From: Cololabis saira
Taxonomy: Eukaryota; Chordata; Actinopteri; Beloniformes; Belonidae
Assembly: GCF_033807715.1 (NCBI RefSeq)
Contig: NC_084597.1
Location: 8,650,053-8,714,052, forward strand
DNA length: 64,000 nucleotides
Direction: 5' to 3'
In this document: piece after piece, positions 1 through 11,887 of the stretch
Numbering within the stretch: the stretch's first letter is position 1
Layout of the letters: the number at the start of each line of letters is the position of its first letter
Position numbers and translations under genes: made by a program
Notes under the pieces: model-generated
Told to the model about the DNA's origin: nothing
Seen by the model: the letters and a program-made list of their open reading frames with translations, nothing else
The model's database searches: none

Positions 1-220
1 ACGAGGCTTTGTATTAAAACTGACTGTTTTTTTAAGGGTTTGCCTCAGAAAAAATGAAGCTAACAGAGATGCTAACAGAGATGCTAACAGAGATGCTATG
101 CTATAATGCTTTGGGGGAAACCCCAATTATGGCACAGAAAAAATATCGATATATATCGAGTATCGCCATTCAGCTAGAAAATATCGAGATATGACTTTTG
201 GTCCATATCGTCCAGCCCTA
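1..220. mobile_element. right part of a hAT-like element cut by the window edge
   Basis: Ends CCATATCGTCCAGCCCTA, complementary to the TAGGGCTGGACGATA type of hAT terminus, with ATCGATATATATCG inside. A 12-bp unit, GCTAACAGAGAT, is repeated three times at about 59-94. Confidence 0.6.
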
Positions 221-955
221 CAACACATTACACTGAAAAAGTCAACATTTTTGAGAAACTAAGCCTAAAAGGGTTATTTTTTTTTGTGGCAATGATAGAA
301 ATGTACCCAGACTCTGTGGCTACCAAACAAGTCCCCATCATCAACATCTCCACCATACTCAAGGTGTTTGTCCTGATGTGCCTTGTTTGGTTTTTTGCAT
401 GTGGTTGTGTGCATTAGGGACATCAGCCCTACCGAGGGTCAACACAGACACTGCTGCGGACGCCTCGGGTCCAAAAGTGAGTTTGTCTTACGCTGCAAAA
501 GTGCAAGCTATAACAAGAGATGTGACTAATCAATTTTACCAGTCTGGACAACGGCTGTGGCAAAATCCCACAAGCTTAGTGCAGGGTGGTTGTTCACGGT
601 CTAGTCGCAAATAAACAAACTGGCTCAATTATCTTTCACAGTCTCGCTTGTGAGAAAGTGTGGTGACACAGCCGGAGATATAGCATCATGTCATCCTTTC
701 CTGCTGTTAGAGTTTATGGGCTTGTTTGTTCTTGTGGAGGTAATATTCACTGTAAGTGACTCTTCTGTTTGTTATCATAGCCGTCAGTGAACTGAGGGGC
801 AAACACAGTGCTACTGACAACATGTTTACCCTCAGTGCTGATAAAAGAAAAGATCCATAACTATTTATTCCACCTTTAATGCAAATCGGAGTTTTCTTTT
901 GTTTTCTTTTTTTTAAATCAATCTTGATTTTTCAGTATTAAAACCAATGAAGATA
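221..955. other. no recognisable feature
   Basis: Unique-looking A/T-rich DNA. An open frame at 378-614 has no recognisable domain and is not called. Confidence 0.5.
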
Positions 956-963
956 CTTTGTGT

Positions 964-1611
964 TAGGGCTGGGGATCGATTCAAATGTCAAGAATCGATT
1001 CGATTCCGATTCTTAAGATTCAGAATCGATTATTAAGATTTGATTTGATCCGATTCTATTCCGATATTGATTTGGGTTATTGTTATTAAAACTGTTTTTT
1101 GAGCTGTTGCATGAATTATATGACTGTAGTTATGCAAAATATTACTACTAGAAACATCATGTGGGTCAGAATTACCAAACAGACCCAGGGCAGCAAACAG
1201 AGACGGATGAAATCGGTTTTATTTTCTCCCACATTCCGTTTCTATTTGTTCCATTTTCGATTTATTTTGGTTTTTAATTTTTGAGCATTTGGTTTTTAGC
1301 GTTTTTTGCAAATGTAACCCCAAGACAGTATATAAAGTAATGAAATATAGACAATTTATGCAATTATAACCTAACACTTTAATGTTTTCATACCTTTAAA
1401 CATATTTAAAGGCAAAAACATGGCACCAGTTATTCTCGTGTCCAACAAAACATTCCTTTTTTGAGGATAAACAAAAAAATAACCAAAAGTTGTAATGATG
1501 AAAAAAAAAAATTAAAAAATTAAAAAAAAAAATTAAAAAAAAATCGATTTTTAGGAATTAATATGAGAATCGATTTAGAATTGGGAAATCGATTTTTTCA
1601 ACACAGGCCTA
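964..1611 (+). mobile_element. hAT-like element, family A copy 1
   Basis: TAGGGCTGGGGATCGATTC left end, CAACACAGGCCTA right end, perfect 8-bp duplication CTTTGTGT (956-963, 1612-1619). The interior is rich in ATCGATT motifs. Confidence 0.92.
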
Positions 1612-2587
1612 CTTTGTGTACCTATCAACGAATAGCCTACATCTGCAAACAGGTATTTTGGCCTACTGCTCTTCAACAAACTGCTCTAGCTTGCTATAGT
1701 TTGGAGGGTACTTACTCCACGCTGCATTTTCCCCAACTTTCTATATATGTTAAAGACCTTGGTTCATAAAGGATGCTTTAGGAATAGTCCATATTGTCAA
1801 AATCAGCATTTCTTGGGTCACAGTAGCTCTGTGTTTTGGGTCATTATTCTGTTGGAAGACCTCTAACCTGTGATTGAGGCTGAGCTTCCTGACATTGGAA
1901 AGTGTTTTTTTGCTCCAGGATGTAGATAGCTTTTAGTTTGCCGTACTGTGACTTTATTGTACTCTGTGCAGATTAAAGGCAACCCTGTGCCTGAAGCAGC
2001 ACCAAAATGTAACCGAGCCCCTTATAGGGTTTTATGGTAGGTGTGGTGTCATTATTACTGAGAAATTGTTATTCTTCTGTTTGTAAACAGATATATTCTC
2101 CCACAAATGTTTGTCAACATGGCTTTTGGCCAAAATTTTTTTTTTTTTGTCCTCTCTAAAAAGTGTAATCTACCAGGTCTTCTTCCAAGAAGCCCACTAT
2201 TGTATAAAAGGCAGCAGATGGTGTGATCAAACAGTAACACACTTTGACCTTAGAGGTGAGGCAGATTGTCACTAGATGTTTGTCTTGGCTCTGTCTACTA
2301 TCTGCACTATCCTGATTAACCTGGGGTTGCTTCCTCTTTCTGTCTTGTCTAAGGAAGTCGGCTACAGTCTGGTGGACTTTATAATTACAAACAAGAACAT
2401 CAAGGTGCTTGCCGATGATCTTCTGGCCTTTACCTTTAACACGCTGAGCTCCTCAGGCTGGTATGCCCTTTCTCTGGTCCATGTTTAGTGTGTTGCACAC
2501 AAAACTAAACAACCTGGCAAGTTTGATTGGTTTTAAATGTTGACAGGAGACCTCAGCTGCAGACAAAAACACTATAATGCTCTAAAT

Positions 2588-3413
2588 CAGGGGTGCCAAA
2601 TGTGCGGCCCGAGAGAGATTTTCATGCGGCCCGCGAGAAGTTTCCAACGCAAAAAAACGAAATGTTAATTTACTAAAAAGGAAGGCATAAATAATTGCCA
2701 TGAATCGCAGCATATCCGATAATATATTTCTTCTACAAATCCATCGTTATTCCACAAAGAGAGCAGTTTGACATTTTTTTAGTTTTCTAGAATGCATTTG
2801 CCGATTTTATTTCTTTGTAGACGGTCGTTTATTTTTATTAACTGACTACTATTATTTATTTTCGCAGGAAAAATATCACTGCTAAAAAAGATGATAGAAG
2901 ATATTTATTCGAGGATACGAGGATAGTGACAAAGTAAAACAGTTAAAAAAGAAGTGCTGACTTTTTCGGCACACTGGCGTAAATATCTGCACCAATTTTT
3001 AAAAATAAATACACTTAATTGTACTGGAAAAATCTCTAAATCACAAAGAAACACTCTTGGATGTAATAAGAAAGATTTTGCTTTTAATTAAATTTCCTGT
3101 AAAAAAGCGAAATATAAAAAAAACATATGTTTCTGTTTATCTTTGTAAAATGATATTAAAAGTATCTTACATAAAGAGAATGAGAAATTTCAAGAAAAGA
3201 TCCTGAAGAAATATATTTTACATAATTAGAGTGTAAACAAAGTGCATATTTCCTTTAAAATTAACTAAACTGATATTGGATTAGATAACAATAGTAAAAG
3301 AAAAGAATTAGAAAAAAGATTTCGCACCGTTTTTGTTATTTTGAGCGTGCGGCCCGCGAGAAAAAGAATTGGTCAAATCCGGCCCGCCAAGCAAAATGAG
3401 TTTGACACCCCTG
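2588..3413. mobile_element. hAT-like element with CAGGGGTG ends
   Basis: CAGGGGTGCCAAATGTGCGG left end, GAGTTTGACACCCCTG right end, 8-bp duplication CTCTAAAT (2580-2587, 3414-3421). GCGGCCCG motifs lie near both ends. Confidence 0.92.
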
Positions 3414-4504
3414 CTCTAAATTGTTTTGTTGCCCCTCTACCTTCCTCATTTCTCTAGCAGTCTGTCCATGCACAATGACAAGAAGACATCCATATACGCA
3501 CCACAACCTCTGAGGTGTTAATGTTCATCAGGCTGGTGGCAGAACTGGCTCTACATCAAAAGACCATATCTGACAGGATAACGTAACATACACATTTTAA
3601 TCAATCACCTTGTACTTTCAGATAAATGATGTACGGAGGGAGACACTGATCTGTCCTGGCACATTATGCGCTTCCATCGTGTGCATGAGTCTCCAAGATT
3701 GAGATGAAATGTACATGGATGAAAGGCAGTGTAAAGCAAGACAATAAAAGTGCCAGATTTTACAGTCTCAGGGGCCAAGATGTTCAAAATGCATAAGGTT
3801 TCCATTTGTGCGTGCACCTCGCAGAGGCTACACTGAACACGTCAACGTCAAGTAATTTGTAGCTCTTTTATGTAAGAGCTACAGTGGGAAGAATAAACTG
3901 TAGCAAAGTAAGGAAATACATCTGATAAACGTTCAAAAAACACACAAGTTTACGAGTGTGACCTTTGCCAGATAGTGTTGATTATCAATATGTGTGTATG
4001 ACCATATTATGATGCAAGTATTTGTAATTTATCAAGAAATGCTGATAATAAGGAAGTAATTTAGCAAGACACAAGGTTAAACACTGTGGTGCAAACAAAC
4101 CATGATGTTCAGACAAAAAAAAAATCATGATTAGCATACAAGAGAGACATTTAGTGATAAAAGTATGTCTGACTAGGCTCATGATGTAAAACACGTCTAA
4201 GGCAGTGGAAATTTAAAAAAAATGTTAGGGGTTACTTCGAAAGACAGGGACACATTTCTTTTCTTTTTTACCTTGTCTGCACACATATTAATAGTTAATA
4301 CCATGCTGGTAGAACCTAAAGCATATATATGTGATATATGTTTGATATAAAATACATGTCATATTTTTATTTATATATATATAGCGGTGACATCCGCTGC
4401 TAATCCAGGACGCAAGAACACACATGGAAGCGCACATCGAGCAGTGGGAGAAAAAAAGAGAAAAAAAAAGAAAAAGTAAAAAAACAGACACGAAACAGGC
4501 AGAA

Positions 4505-5010
4505 ACACGAGCAGCAACCGTCCCAGGTCCCGAGACCCAATCACAGCTAGGCCAAGCTACCGCGACTAACTAAACCCCAAAACTACGGGTGATGGGGGAG
4601 GCAACCCCGCCACCCGCGAGACCAGAGGCCGACAAGGAAGAACCCGGAACCCAGGCCACCGGCAACCCCACAGAGGGGAGAAGAGGGCGGGAGGAAACCC
4701 ACCGCCAGTGAGGCCCGTCCCCGACCACCCGGTCCGGGCCGGACACGTGGCCAGGAGGCCCTCACCCTCCAGGCCAACGACCCCCACCCGGCGAGGGGCC
4801 AGCCTGCCCGGAGAGACAGAGCTGCCCCGGCCACCGACGCGGGCACGCGCACCCGCCCCCACGAAAGCGCCCCCCCCAGGACCAGAGGAGCACCCCGCCG
4901 CACGGGCAGCGCCCGGAGACGGGCCCGGAGAGAGGGAACCCCCCAACAGGGCGACACCCGCGCGGGCCCGACAACGGAGGGCCCCAGACCCAGGCATCCC
5001 ATTCATCCAT
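4505..5010. other. GC-rich patch of unknown nature
   Basis: About 500 bp that are strikingly richer in C, G and CpG than the A/T-rich surroundings, beginning near AGCAGCAACCGTCCCAGG and ending CCCAGACCCAGGCATCC. It then gives way abruptly to (TAATAA)n. Both strands show long overlapping frames, but these follow from low stop-codon frequency. Likely part of a repeat (LINE 5' region or similar); I do not recognise it. Confidence 0.5.
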
Positions 5011-5017
5011 ACATATT

Positions 5018-5088
5018 CTATAATAATAATAATATAGTATACTAACAATAATAATAATAATATAGTAATAATAATAATAGTATTAATA
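5018..5088. repeat. (TAA)n with ATATAG interruptions
   Basis: Short trinucleotide array between the GC-rich patch and the LINE fragment. Confidence 0.85.
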
Positions 5089-5690
5089 ACCAGGGACACC
5101 TTTCTGAAATGGCTACACTGGCTTCCAGTGAGTCAAAGGATTTTAAAGTCTTAGTTTAAAGTTTAAAATCTTCCTGCTGGTTTACAAAGCACTGAATGGT
5201 CTTGGACCAAAATACATGCTTGATCTGTTAGTTCCCTATGAAGCTCCCAGACCCCTGAGGTTCATCTGGATCTGGTTTGTTGTCTGTCCCAAGAACAAGA
5301 ACCACGCAAGGTGAGGCGCAAAGTTATGGATAAGCCCTGAATGCAGGCATTGTGACGTAGAATTGTCAAATTGGTCTGATTCACTGCACGAATCCGCACA
5401 GATTACTTTTGTAATACTGTATTTGACCCGGTCTTTGTACGTTTTGACCGTATAGAAACGTAGTTCTTGCCATTGTAAGAATGAGATGTACCTGCTGTAC
5501 TCTACTGCCCTTACTTTTTAACAACTTGTGCTTTTTATTATTTTACCTCTTTTCTTATCATTTTATTTGTTATTTACTGTTTAATTGTGTCTTGCTGCTT
5601 TTAATGTTGATGTAAAGCACTTTGAAATACCTTGTGTTGAATTGTGCTACACAAATAAATTTGCCTTGCCTTTAAACAGAAACATTAATG
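5085..5690 (+). mobile_element. LINE (L2-like) ORF2 end and 3' tail, decayed
   Basis: TGGCTTCCAGTGAGTCAAAG...CTGCTGGTTTACAAAGCACT translates in pieces to LHWLPV, LVYKALNGL and PYEAP. These are hallmarks of L2/CR1-type ORF2 C-termini. The 3' end is GTAAAGCACTTTGAAATACC...ACAAATAAATTTGCC. Confidence 0.78.
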
Positions 5691-7610
5691 CTGCTCGACA
5701 TACAAAAAATATTAATCTATATATTATGTACGATCTAAAGTTTGGAAACACATACCCCTTTAAAAATAGTCTCCACTGTATTCAACAAAATAGTTTCTCC
5801 TAGTCTAAAAGCTTTGGGTGCCTTAATGAATGACTGTGGATTTCATAAAATAATGCCATAGCCGTAGGAAAGTGGCAAATTCCCAAAAGCTCTGATAATA
5901 AACATCATCTGTTGATGCGTCTTCCAGCTCTGCCCTTCCCCTAAACAAGTTGAACGGTGCTGCAAAGCTAATGCATGTGTCTTCTCTGGCTGTTAAAAAG
6001 AGATCACAGATTGTGACTCAACCAGGACACGTAAACACATAGACATGGTGGTCCAACCTGCTTCTGGGAGTGCATGTGTGTGTGTGTGCTTGTAGTTTCC
6101 TCCCAGAATGTGCAACAGTAAACAGACTAAGAGGAGGTGAAGTAACATAATCATTACTGAAAACACAATGCAATGAAACACGGCCGATACTTCTTTATTT
6201 GCGTATTTTTGACTGCACACATCTTAAAAGACACGGGAGGGGAAGAAATCTATAATCAGAGGTGCAGAAGCTGCAGAGTGCAACTGTCAGGCCTTGTGAG
6301 AGTTGCACTGTCTGGACCGAGAGCCTCTAGATGTTCCCTGGAGGGGCTCAAGAGGCCCTCACCCTTCTGTCTTTCTTCCGTGACACTAACCAGATACAGC
6401 ACCATAAACACACCCAGGGACAGGGGGTGGGTCCTCAGCATGCATATGCGAGAGACTCGAGAGGCAGACATGGAGGGAAAATGTCGAAAAAAGGAGCCAC
6501 ATTCAGCTTTAACACAGGTTGGAGCATTTGACAATGTTTTTTTCTTTTTTTATATATATATCTCCCTCTCTCTTGTCTATCCCTCATAAAGAGAGCAATT
6601 ACATGTCCAGGACAATCCCACATTAAACAAACATGAGTTCCCTCTGCAGAGCCAGACTCAGCCAAATTACATTGTTTCCAGATGCCTGTCACAAAAAGCG
6701 CTCTTAAACCCACCCTAAACCCCCTCCGCTCCGCCAGCCTGCTTCTCCTCTTTCAATTGTTCTCTTCTCTTCATATTTTTGCTCCTTTTTCATCTCTCCC
6801 TATAGTTCCCTAAACATCAGCACCTCTCCAGTTTAAGATACGGCTTTGTGAACAACCCCAGAGAAGGCTGTTTTCAATTACACTGCCACATCCACTGCCA
6901 GCAGAAGAGAGGAGAGCCAGGCACAGGGGAAACAAAGGAGTTGGCATAATGAGATTGCAGTTGCTTCTGTCTGATGTCACATCTCTCAAACCAACGACAG
7001 ACCTTAGCCAGGCCATGAGGTTATTATAACCGATCGGATTAGAAATGCTATGGTTGAAAGAGAGAGTATAATACCTTTTTTTCCAAAAAGCTGAGGAGTA
7101 AATGAAATGTCTGTGACATGTTTTGATCAAAATACTATGAGCATAAAATGTGAATGCAAACTTTCTTTCAATGACTTGATCTTATAACTCTTTGATAAAT
7201 ATATGCCTCTTTTGAAATCGTGTTGCAGCTTCGTGGTTCCCACTTCAGAGGAGCAGCAAAACAGCTTGATGTTGAGCTGTTTGAGGCATAAACATGGGGA
7301 GGCCAGTCTGTGATGTTGCAGTACAACGTGACAGTGAAAGGGGTTGTGACATGTCAGAGTTTTAGACTCGGTTGCAACTTCAAAGACCCAGTTGATGACG
7401 ATCTGTCAAACAATGCTCACTCGAACATGACTGTCGACTTCCTGTTGGAACAGAAGGGCAAATATTGCCGGCTGAACAGCCACTCCTCCCAAAAACAGCC
7501 AAGTCTAAGGTTTGATTTACATTGCCTGGAGCTTCCGTCAGTCCGTCGTGACTCAACAAAGCACGGGGCCTGTCGCTGAATGAGAGGTGCAATTGTCATC
7601 TGTTGTCCTG
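5691..7610. other. no gene recognised
   Basis: Mostly unique sequence with short poly-T and (TG)n runs (6073-6088). No exon of dym or smad7 was found on either strand. Confidence 0.5.
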
Positions 7611-7614
7611 TTAA

Positions 7615-9657
7615 AGGTATAGTCTGTAATGTTGGAGAGCTAGGGCTGTGCGATTAATCGATTTTAAATCTAAATCGGATTTATTAATCAAAATCGATGT
7701 TAAAAAAGGAAAATCGGAAAATCGATTTTCCTTTTTTGCAACTGGCTGCATTGCAGACAGAGCTCGTCTCATCTTTGTTTGGTCAAGAAAATTGTAAATG
7801 TTGTCACTTTACTAAACTCAAGGAGGATTAACAGTATCCTTCAATTGCGCTTCATTCCCAATAGGGAAATTTGTTTGCTATTTTTCTTTAAAAATAAAGA
7901 TACAATATTTTAAACAATTTATTCCATTGTCTTTTGTAGTTTTACCAAAAAAATCGAAATCGAAAATCGAGTTTTCAGAGAAAAAAATCTGGATTTTATT
8001 TTTGTCCAAAATCGCCCAGCCCTATGGAGAGCTAGCAAAATTTGAAAGTGGCACCTCCTCTAAGCCCCGCCCCCTCCTCCCCCTCCCGTCAGCGCTCCGT
8101 CCAAAGCCACGCCCCCACAAACTTTGGGGAACGCGCATTTGCAGGAGTCGAGTTTTCCAGGACATTTTGGACAGCACATTTTCAACAAAACTACCCCATG
8201 TCTCATTCACCTGTAAGCGAGGCCGGATTTAGGGGGGGGCAGGGGTGGGCTGTGCCCACCCAAACGTGCGTCCTGCCCACCCAATCAAAGTTATGGGGAT
8301 CCTTTATTTTTTTATAAATATAAAAAAATATCACAGAATATATGTACCGTTTCTGATTGGGTCGGCACTGCGCATCATTTTTAGACACAACAATGAATGC
8401 ACACCGCAAAAGTTGTGTCTCGGCGGAGGGACCCGACGCCCACGCAAAATGAGCACAACAGAGAAGTGTTTGGAACAGCACACAGAGCACACACTGAAGG
8501 CTGATTTATGGTTCCGCGTTACACCAACGCAGAATGGTGCGCGTCGCCAAAGATCCTCTATACAGAAAATAGCGCATTACCGTTACTGCCAATGGTATGA
8601 AATGGTATACACTTCCGGTCTCCTAAGTGGGCGTGGTCGCCCCTCTCCCCACATCGTTTTGGAACATACAACACTAGATACAGTACAACTTTCTTCCAAA
8701 AAGACTTGTATAATAAAAATAACAGTATTATTAAGCAAAGAAGCAAGTTTTATTTTAGTTTTAAACTTCATTTTATCCGATGGGAAAACGATGAGAGCCA
8801 AATCTCACGAGAGTGTGTTGCTCAGACAGAGACAGGTCTCAAACAAAGTTCATTTTCTCCTAATCTGTCGGTCTGAAAATTTCCATTTTGGTGTCAGAAT
8901 GTTCAGAAGGTTTGTGGCTTTTGAAAAATGGGTCCCATATTTACTTAGGTCACTATGGGGCGAAAGAATTGGTAATAATCTGTGCTCACGTTCACTTTTC
9001 CCATAGGACTAAATAGACTCAGGACCTACTTCCTGTCTCCTAAAGGGGCGTGGCAGTCACGTGACACAGATACAGGAAACCGAACCGTAGTGGGCTGTCT
9101 CGTTTATTGAACGTCTCTGGCGTCGCCGCGTACCCTACACCGTAGGCTTCGCCGTACCCTACGCCGTAGCAACAGAGCCTGCACGGCACCGCAGCGCACC
9201 GACACCAGCACCGGCGCTCTCCGCCCTCGCCGGGATGGAGACGCCTCCATCCCCACGGACCCCCATACTGGGGAGGTGGTATTTTTGGCTGCGTTTTCTC
9301 GTTTTCTGCGCCATTCTTCAGCAAACGTGACTCGAGTGTGTGAAGTTTTCCGGCAAGATTTTCGACGTGACAAGTGCGTGCATGGGACAGAGTGGGGCGT
9401 GGGCGGGACTTAAAATGAAGACATCTGATTGGTTCTTTCCCCCCTGCCAATCCTCTGGTCGTCTGACCAATCCGTGCCATTCCGTGCGCAAAAAACAGAT
9501 TGGTCAGAGTTTTTACAGGATTAAAGCTGTCAGAGAGGTCGGATTTTTTTTCTTTCCTTTTTCTGAACACATTATTCACTGGCTACTCTCAGGATGGAAG
9601 GACCATTTCACCCAGTATAACAATACATGTTTTTGAATACGATTACAGACTATACCT
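7615..9657. mobile_element. 2-kb TTAA element F
   Basis: The ends are inverted repeats AGGTATAGTCTGTAAT and ATTACAGACTATACCT, with TTAA at 7611-7614 and 9658-9661. The right TTAA is shared with the next element (D copy 1). The interior contains a hAT insertion (7641-8024), pieces of the G palindrome family (8497-8540 and about 9110-9172), and two related GTCTCCTAA..GGGCGTGG segments (8619 and 9035). No transposase remnant was recognised. Confidence 0.75.
7641..8024 (+). mobile_element. hAT-like MITE, family B copy 1
   Basis: TAGGGCTGTGCGATTAATCG left end, CGCCCAGCCCTA right end, 8-bp target duplication TGGAGAGC (7633-7640, 8025-8032). 384 bp. Confidence 0.92.
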
Positions 9658-9661
9658 TTAA

Positions 9662-10203
9662 AGGAGCATGAGGCTCCTTTTAAGAAATGAGACTCTCTAG
9701 CGCCACCCTTCACCACGACGGCCGTCGGGGGTACTGCAGCCAACAGTGAAGCCGGCACGGGAGAACGGGGAGAACGCGCATGCAGCGTCATGTGACGTCA
9801 CATCCGCAGGACAGCGCGGGAAATTCCGGCCCGGAATTGCAGCACATTTTGCAGCACACAGCCTGTTCAAGGCAACGGAGAGATACACTAGAGGGCTCAT
9901 TCTTTTTGGTTTGGAACGCTTCATCTGACATTATTACTAGAAAACTTAAAACGTATACGAATTATTTTCATAAATCCTGTCTCAATCCTGCCTCATGCTC
10001 CTTTAAGAGAGACAAATGGATCGCTGCAATTCGCAGAAACAACTGGATTCCAGACACCGAAACGTGGATTTGCAGTTCCCATTTTGTATCAGGTAATGTT
10101 GGATTTTTGGGTAGCTAACGTTAAACGGTCAAATCATAAAGTTCAGTGGGTACGTATACAAATTTTTTTCATAAATCCTGCCTCAATCCTGCCTCATGCT
10201 CCT
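9662..10203. mobile_element. TTAA element D, copy 1, carrying a captured THAP exon fragment
   Basis: TTAA flanks it at 9658-9661 and 10204-10207, with the same AGGAGCATGAGGC ends as copy 2. It is composite. D sequence runs to a full right end (10002) and an internal TTAA (10003-10006). Then come 142 bp of THAP exon and intron (10007-10148). Then comes a second D right end (10149-10203, CATAAATCCTGCCTC...CTCCT). Confidence 0.8.
10007..10148 (+). pseudogene. captured THAP exon fragment with 5' splice site
   Basis: Reads RDKWIAAIRRNNWIPDTETW then ICSSHFVSG, followed by the GTAATG donor at 10093 and about 55 bp of intron. It matches 56628-56768 closely and stops exactly where the second D right end begins. 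The WIC and HF zinc-binding residues are intact here. It has no start codon or upstream C..C pair of its own. Confidence 0.75.
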
Positions 10204-11113
10204 TTAAATGGTATGTATGTTTCAATCTTTGCCAGAAATTGAAAGCCTGGAGCCTGGAAAGGTGGATTCTGCAGAGTACAAACTGACCTGCAAGGTGAAT
10301 CCTGTAATGACCGGGCCAACTAAGTTTGAACAGAACATCTGAGCTATAAAATCAAGTCTACATGGTTAGAAGAAGAAGAAAAAAAAGCAGATCACTGTGA
10401 AAGTTTTATGAGCAACATGGATACAATTAAATGTCTGGGAAGGTGCTTATCAGTCTGCTGTGCAGCTTTGGTGCAGGGCTCACAGCCCCACTGTTGGTAT
10501 GCATAATAAAGCTTGAATCTCTGTAAACCTGCCGCAGCTTTTCTATTTCACCTGCTCTGCCTGCTGCAGGGACTGGCACACACAACAAGCAAAGTAATGA
10601 CAGATGAAGTGACAGGCGGCTATATTCTGCCGTGGAAAGAAATGTGGGAAAACCTGAAGTGTAGATCAAAAGTCATCTGCCAACCAAAGATATAATTAAA
10701 CACAATAGACAGGTGTATATGTGCACACCTGCTCTAAAGGCGACACAATACAGCAGGTTCCCATTCAACAAAACTCAAAGTTGGCCTTTAGTTGTGGATA
10801 ATAGACCTGGGAACCACTGTCATGTAGGGTTAGTGTAGTCTAGACTGAAGGATAACAGTGGGAAAAGTTGACCAACCCTGCCGTGAAAAGTCTGTGACCC
10901 AGACGGGATGTCGGACACTTTTCAAGGAAAAGAATACTCTTGCAAAATTCCCATGAAATATGCTTAAAAAAAAAAAAAAAAAAAGAATTGCCACATGTCG
11001 TTGAGCAACACGGCGAATCTCTGACAAATGCAGTCCTTTTGTGTGTCGGTGACCCTACACTTTGACCCATTACTCTGCGTACATGTATTAGAAGAGTTGA
11101 CAGGGCTAATGTC

Positions 11114-11879
11114 CAGAGGTGGGTAGTAACGAGTTACATTTACTCCGTTACATTTACTTGAGTAAGTTTTGGGAAATGTTGTACTTTTAGGAGTAGTTTT
11201 TAATCACTATACTTTTTACTTTTACTTGAGTAGATTTGTGAAGGAGAAACTGTTCCTCTTACTCCGCTACATTAGGCTACGTTGAGCTGTTACTTTTCTT
11301 TTATCCCTTTTATCTGCGTACGCGTCAATCTCATGACATCACTGAGTGATTCTTTGGGAAAAATGTTTGTTTTTGCATGTTTTGTCACATTTACACAGAC
11401 TCAAACACACACAGAGTTTCTATGAGTTCATGGGCTTGTTCTAGTTCTGCATGGTTAAAAAAGAAAAGTACAAAGGCTTGAAATTCTGTGCTACTTGTGC
11501 TTAATTTATTTTTTTATTCTGTTATTATTTTACTTATTTTATTATTTATTAAATTACTTGAATTTATTTTAAGCTTATTTTAATTTAAGCTATATTTTAT
11601 TTTTTATTAATTTTAATTTATTTTATTATTTTATTGATTTAATTTGCCTGATGATGATTATTTTGTACTTTTGTCTGTTTGAATGGTTGTGTTAAAAAAA
11701 TGAATCAGTCGTTACTCAACAGTTACTCAGTACTTGAGTAGTTTTTTCACCAAGTACTTTTTTACTTTTACTCAAGTAATTATTTGGATGAGTACTTTTT
11801 ACTTCTACTTGAGTCATATTATTCTGAAGTAACAGTACTTTTACTTGAGTACAATTTTTGGCTGCTCTACCCACCTCTG
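11114..11879. mobile_element. hAT-like element with CAGAGGTGGGTAG ends
   Basis: CAGAGGTGGGTAGTAACGAG left end, CTACCCACCTCTG right end, 8-bp duplication CTAATGTC (11106-11113, 11880-11887). Subterminal ACTTGAGTA motifs repeat on both sides. Confidence 0.93.
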
Positions 11880-11887
11880 CTAATGTC

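Noticed and set aside
4566..5099. Overlapping long frames on both strands (up to 177 codons)
   Set aside because: They fall in the GC-rich patch where stop codons are rare; proline/glycine/arginine-rich composition in all frames shows composition, not selection.
8245..9006. 253-codon open frame on +
   Set aside because: It runs through the G-family tip (the ADLWFRVTPTQN part is the translated repeat) and other non-coding parts of element F; no protein domain is visible.
9697..9924. Conserved 60-75 codon frames shared by the two D copies
   Set aside because: Conservation reflects the shared repeat; frames on both strands are equally kept and have no domain.
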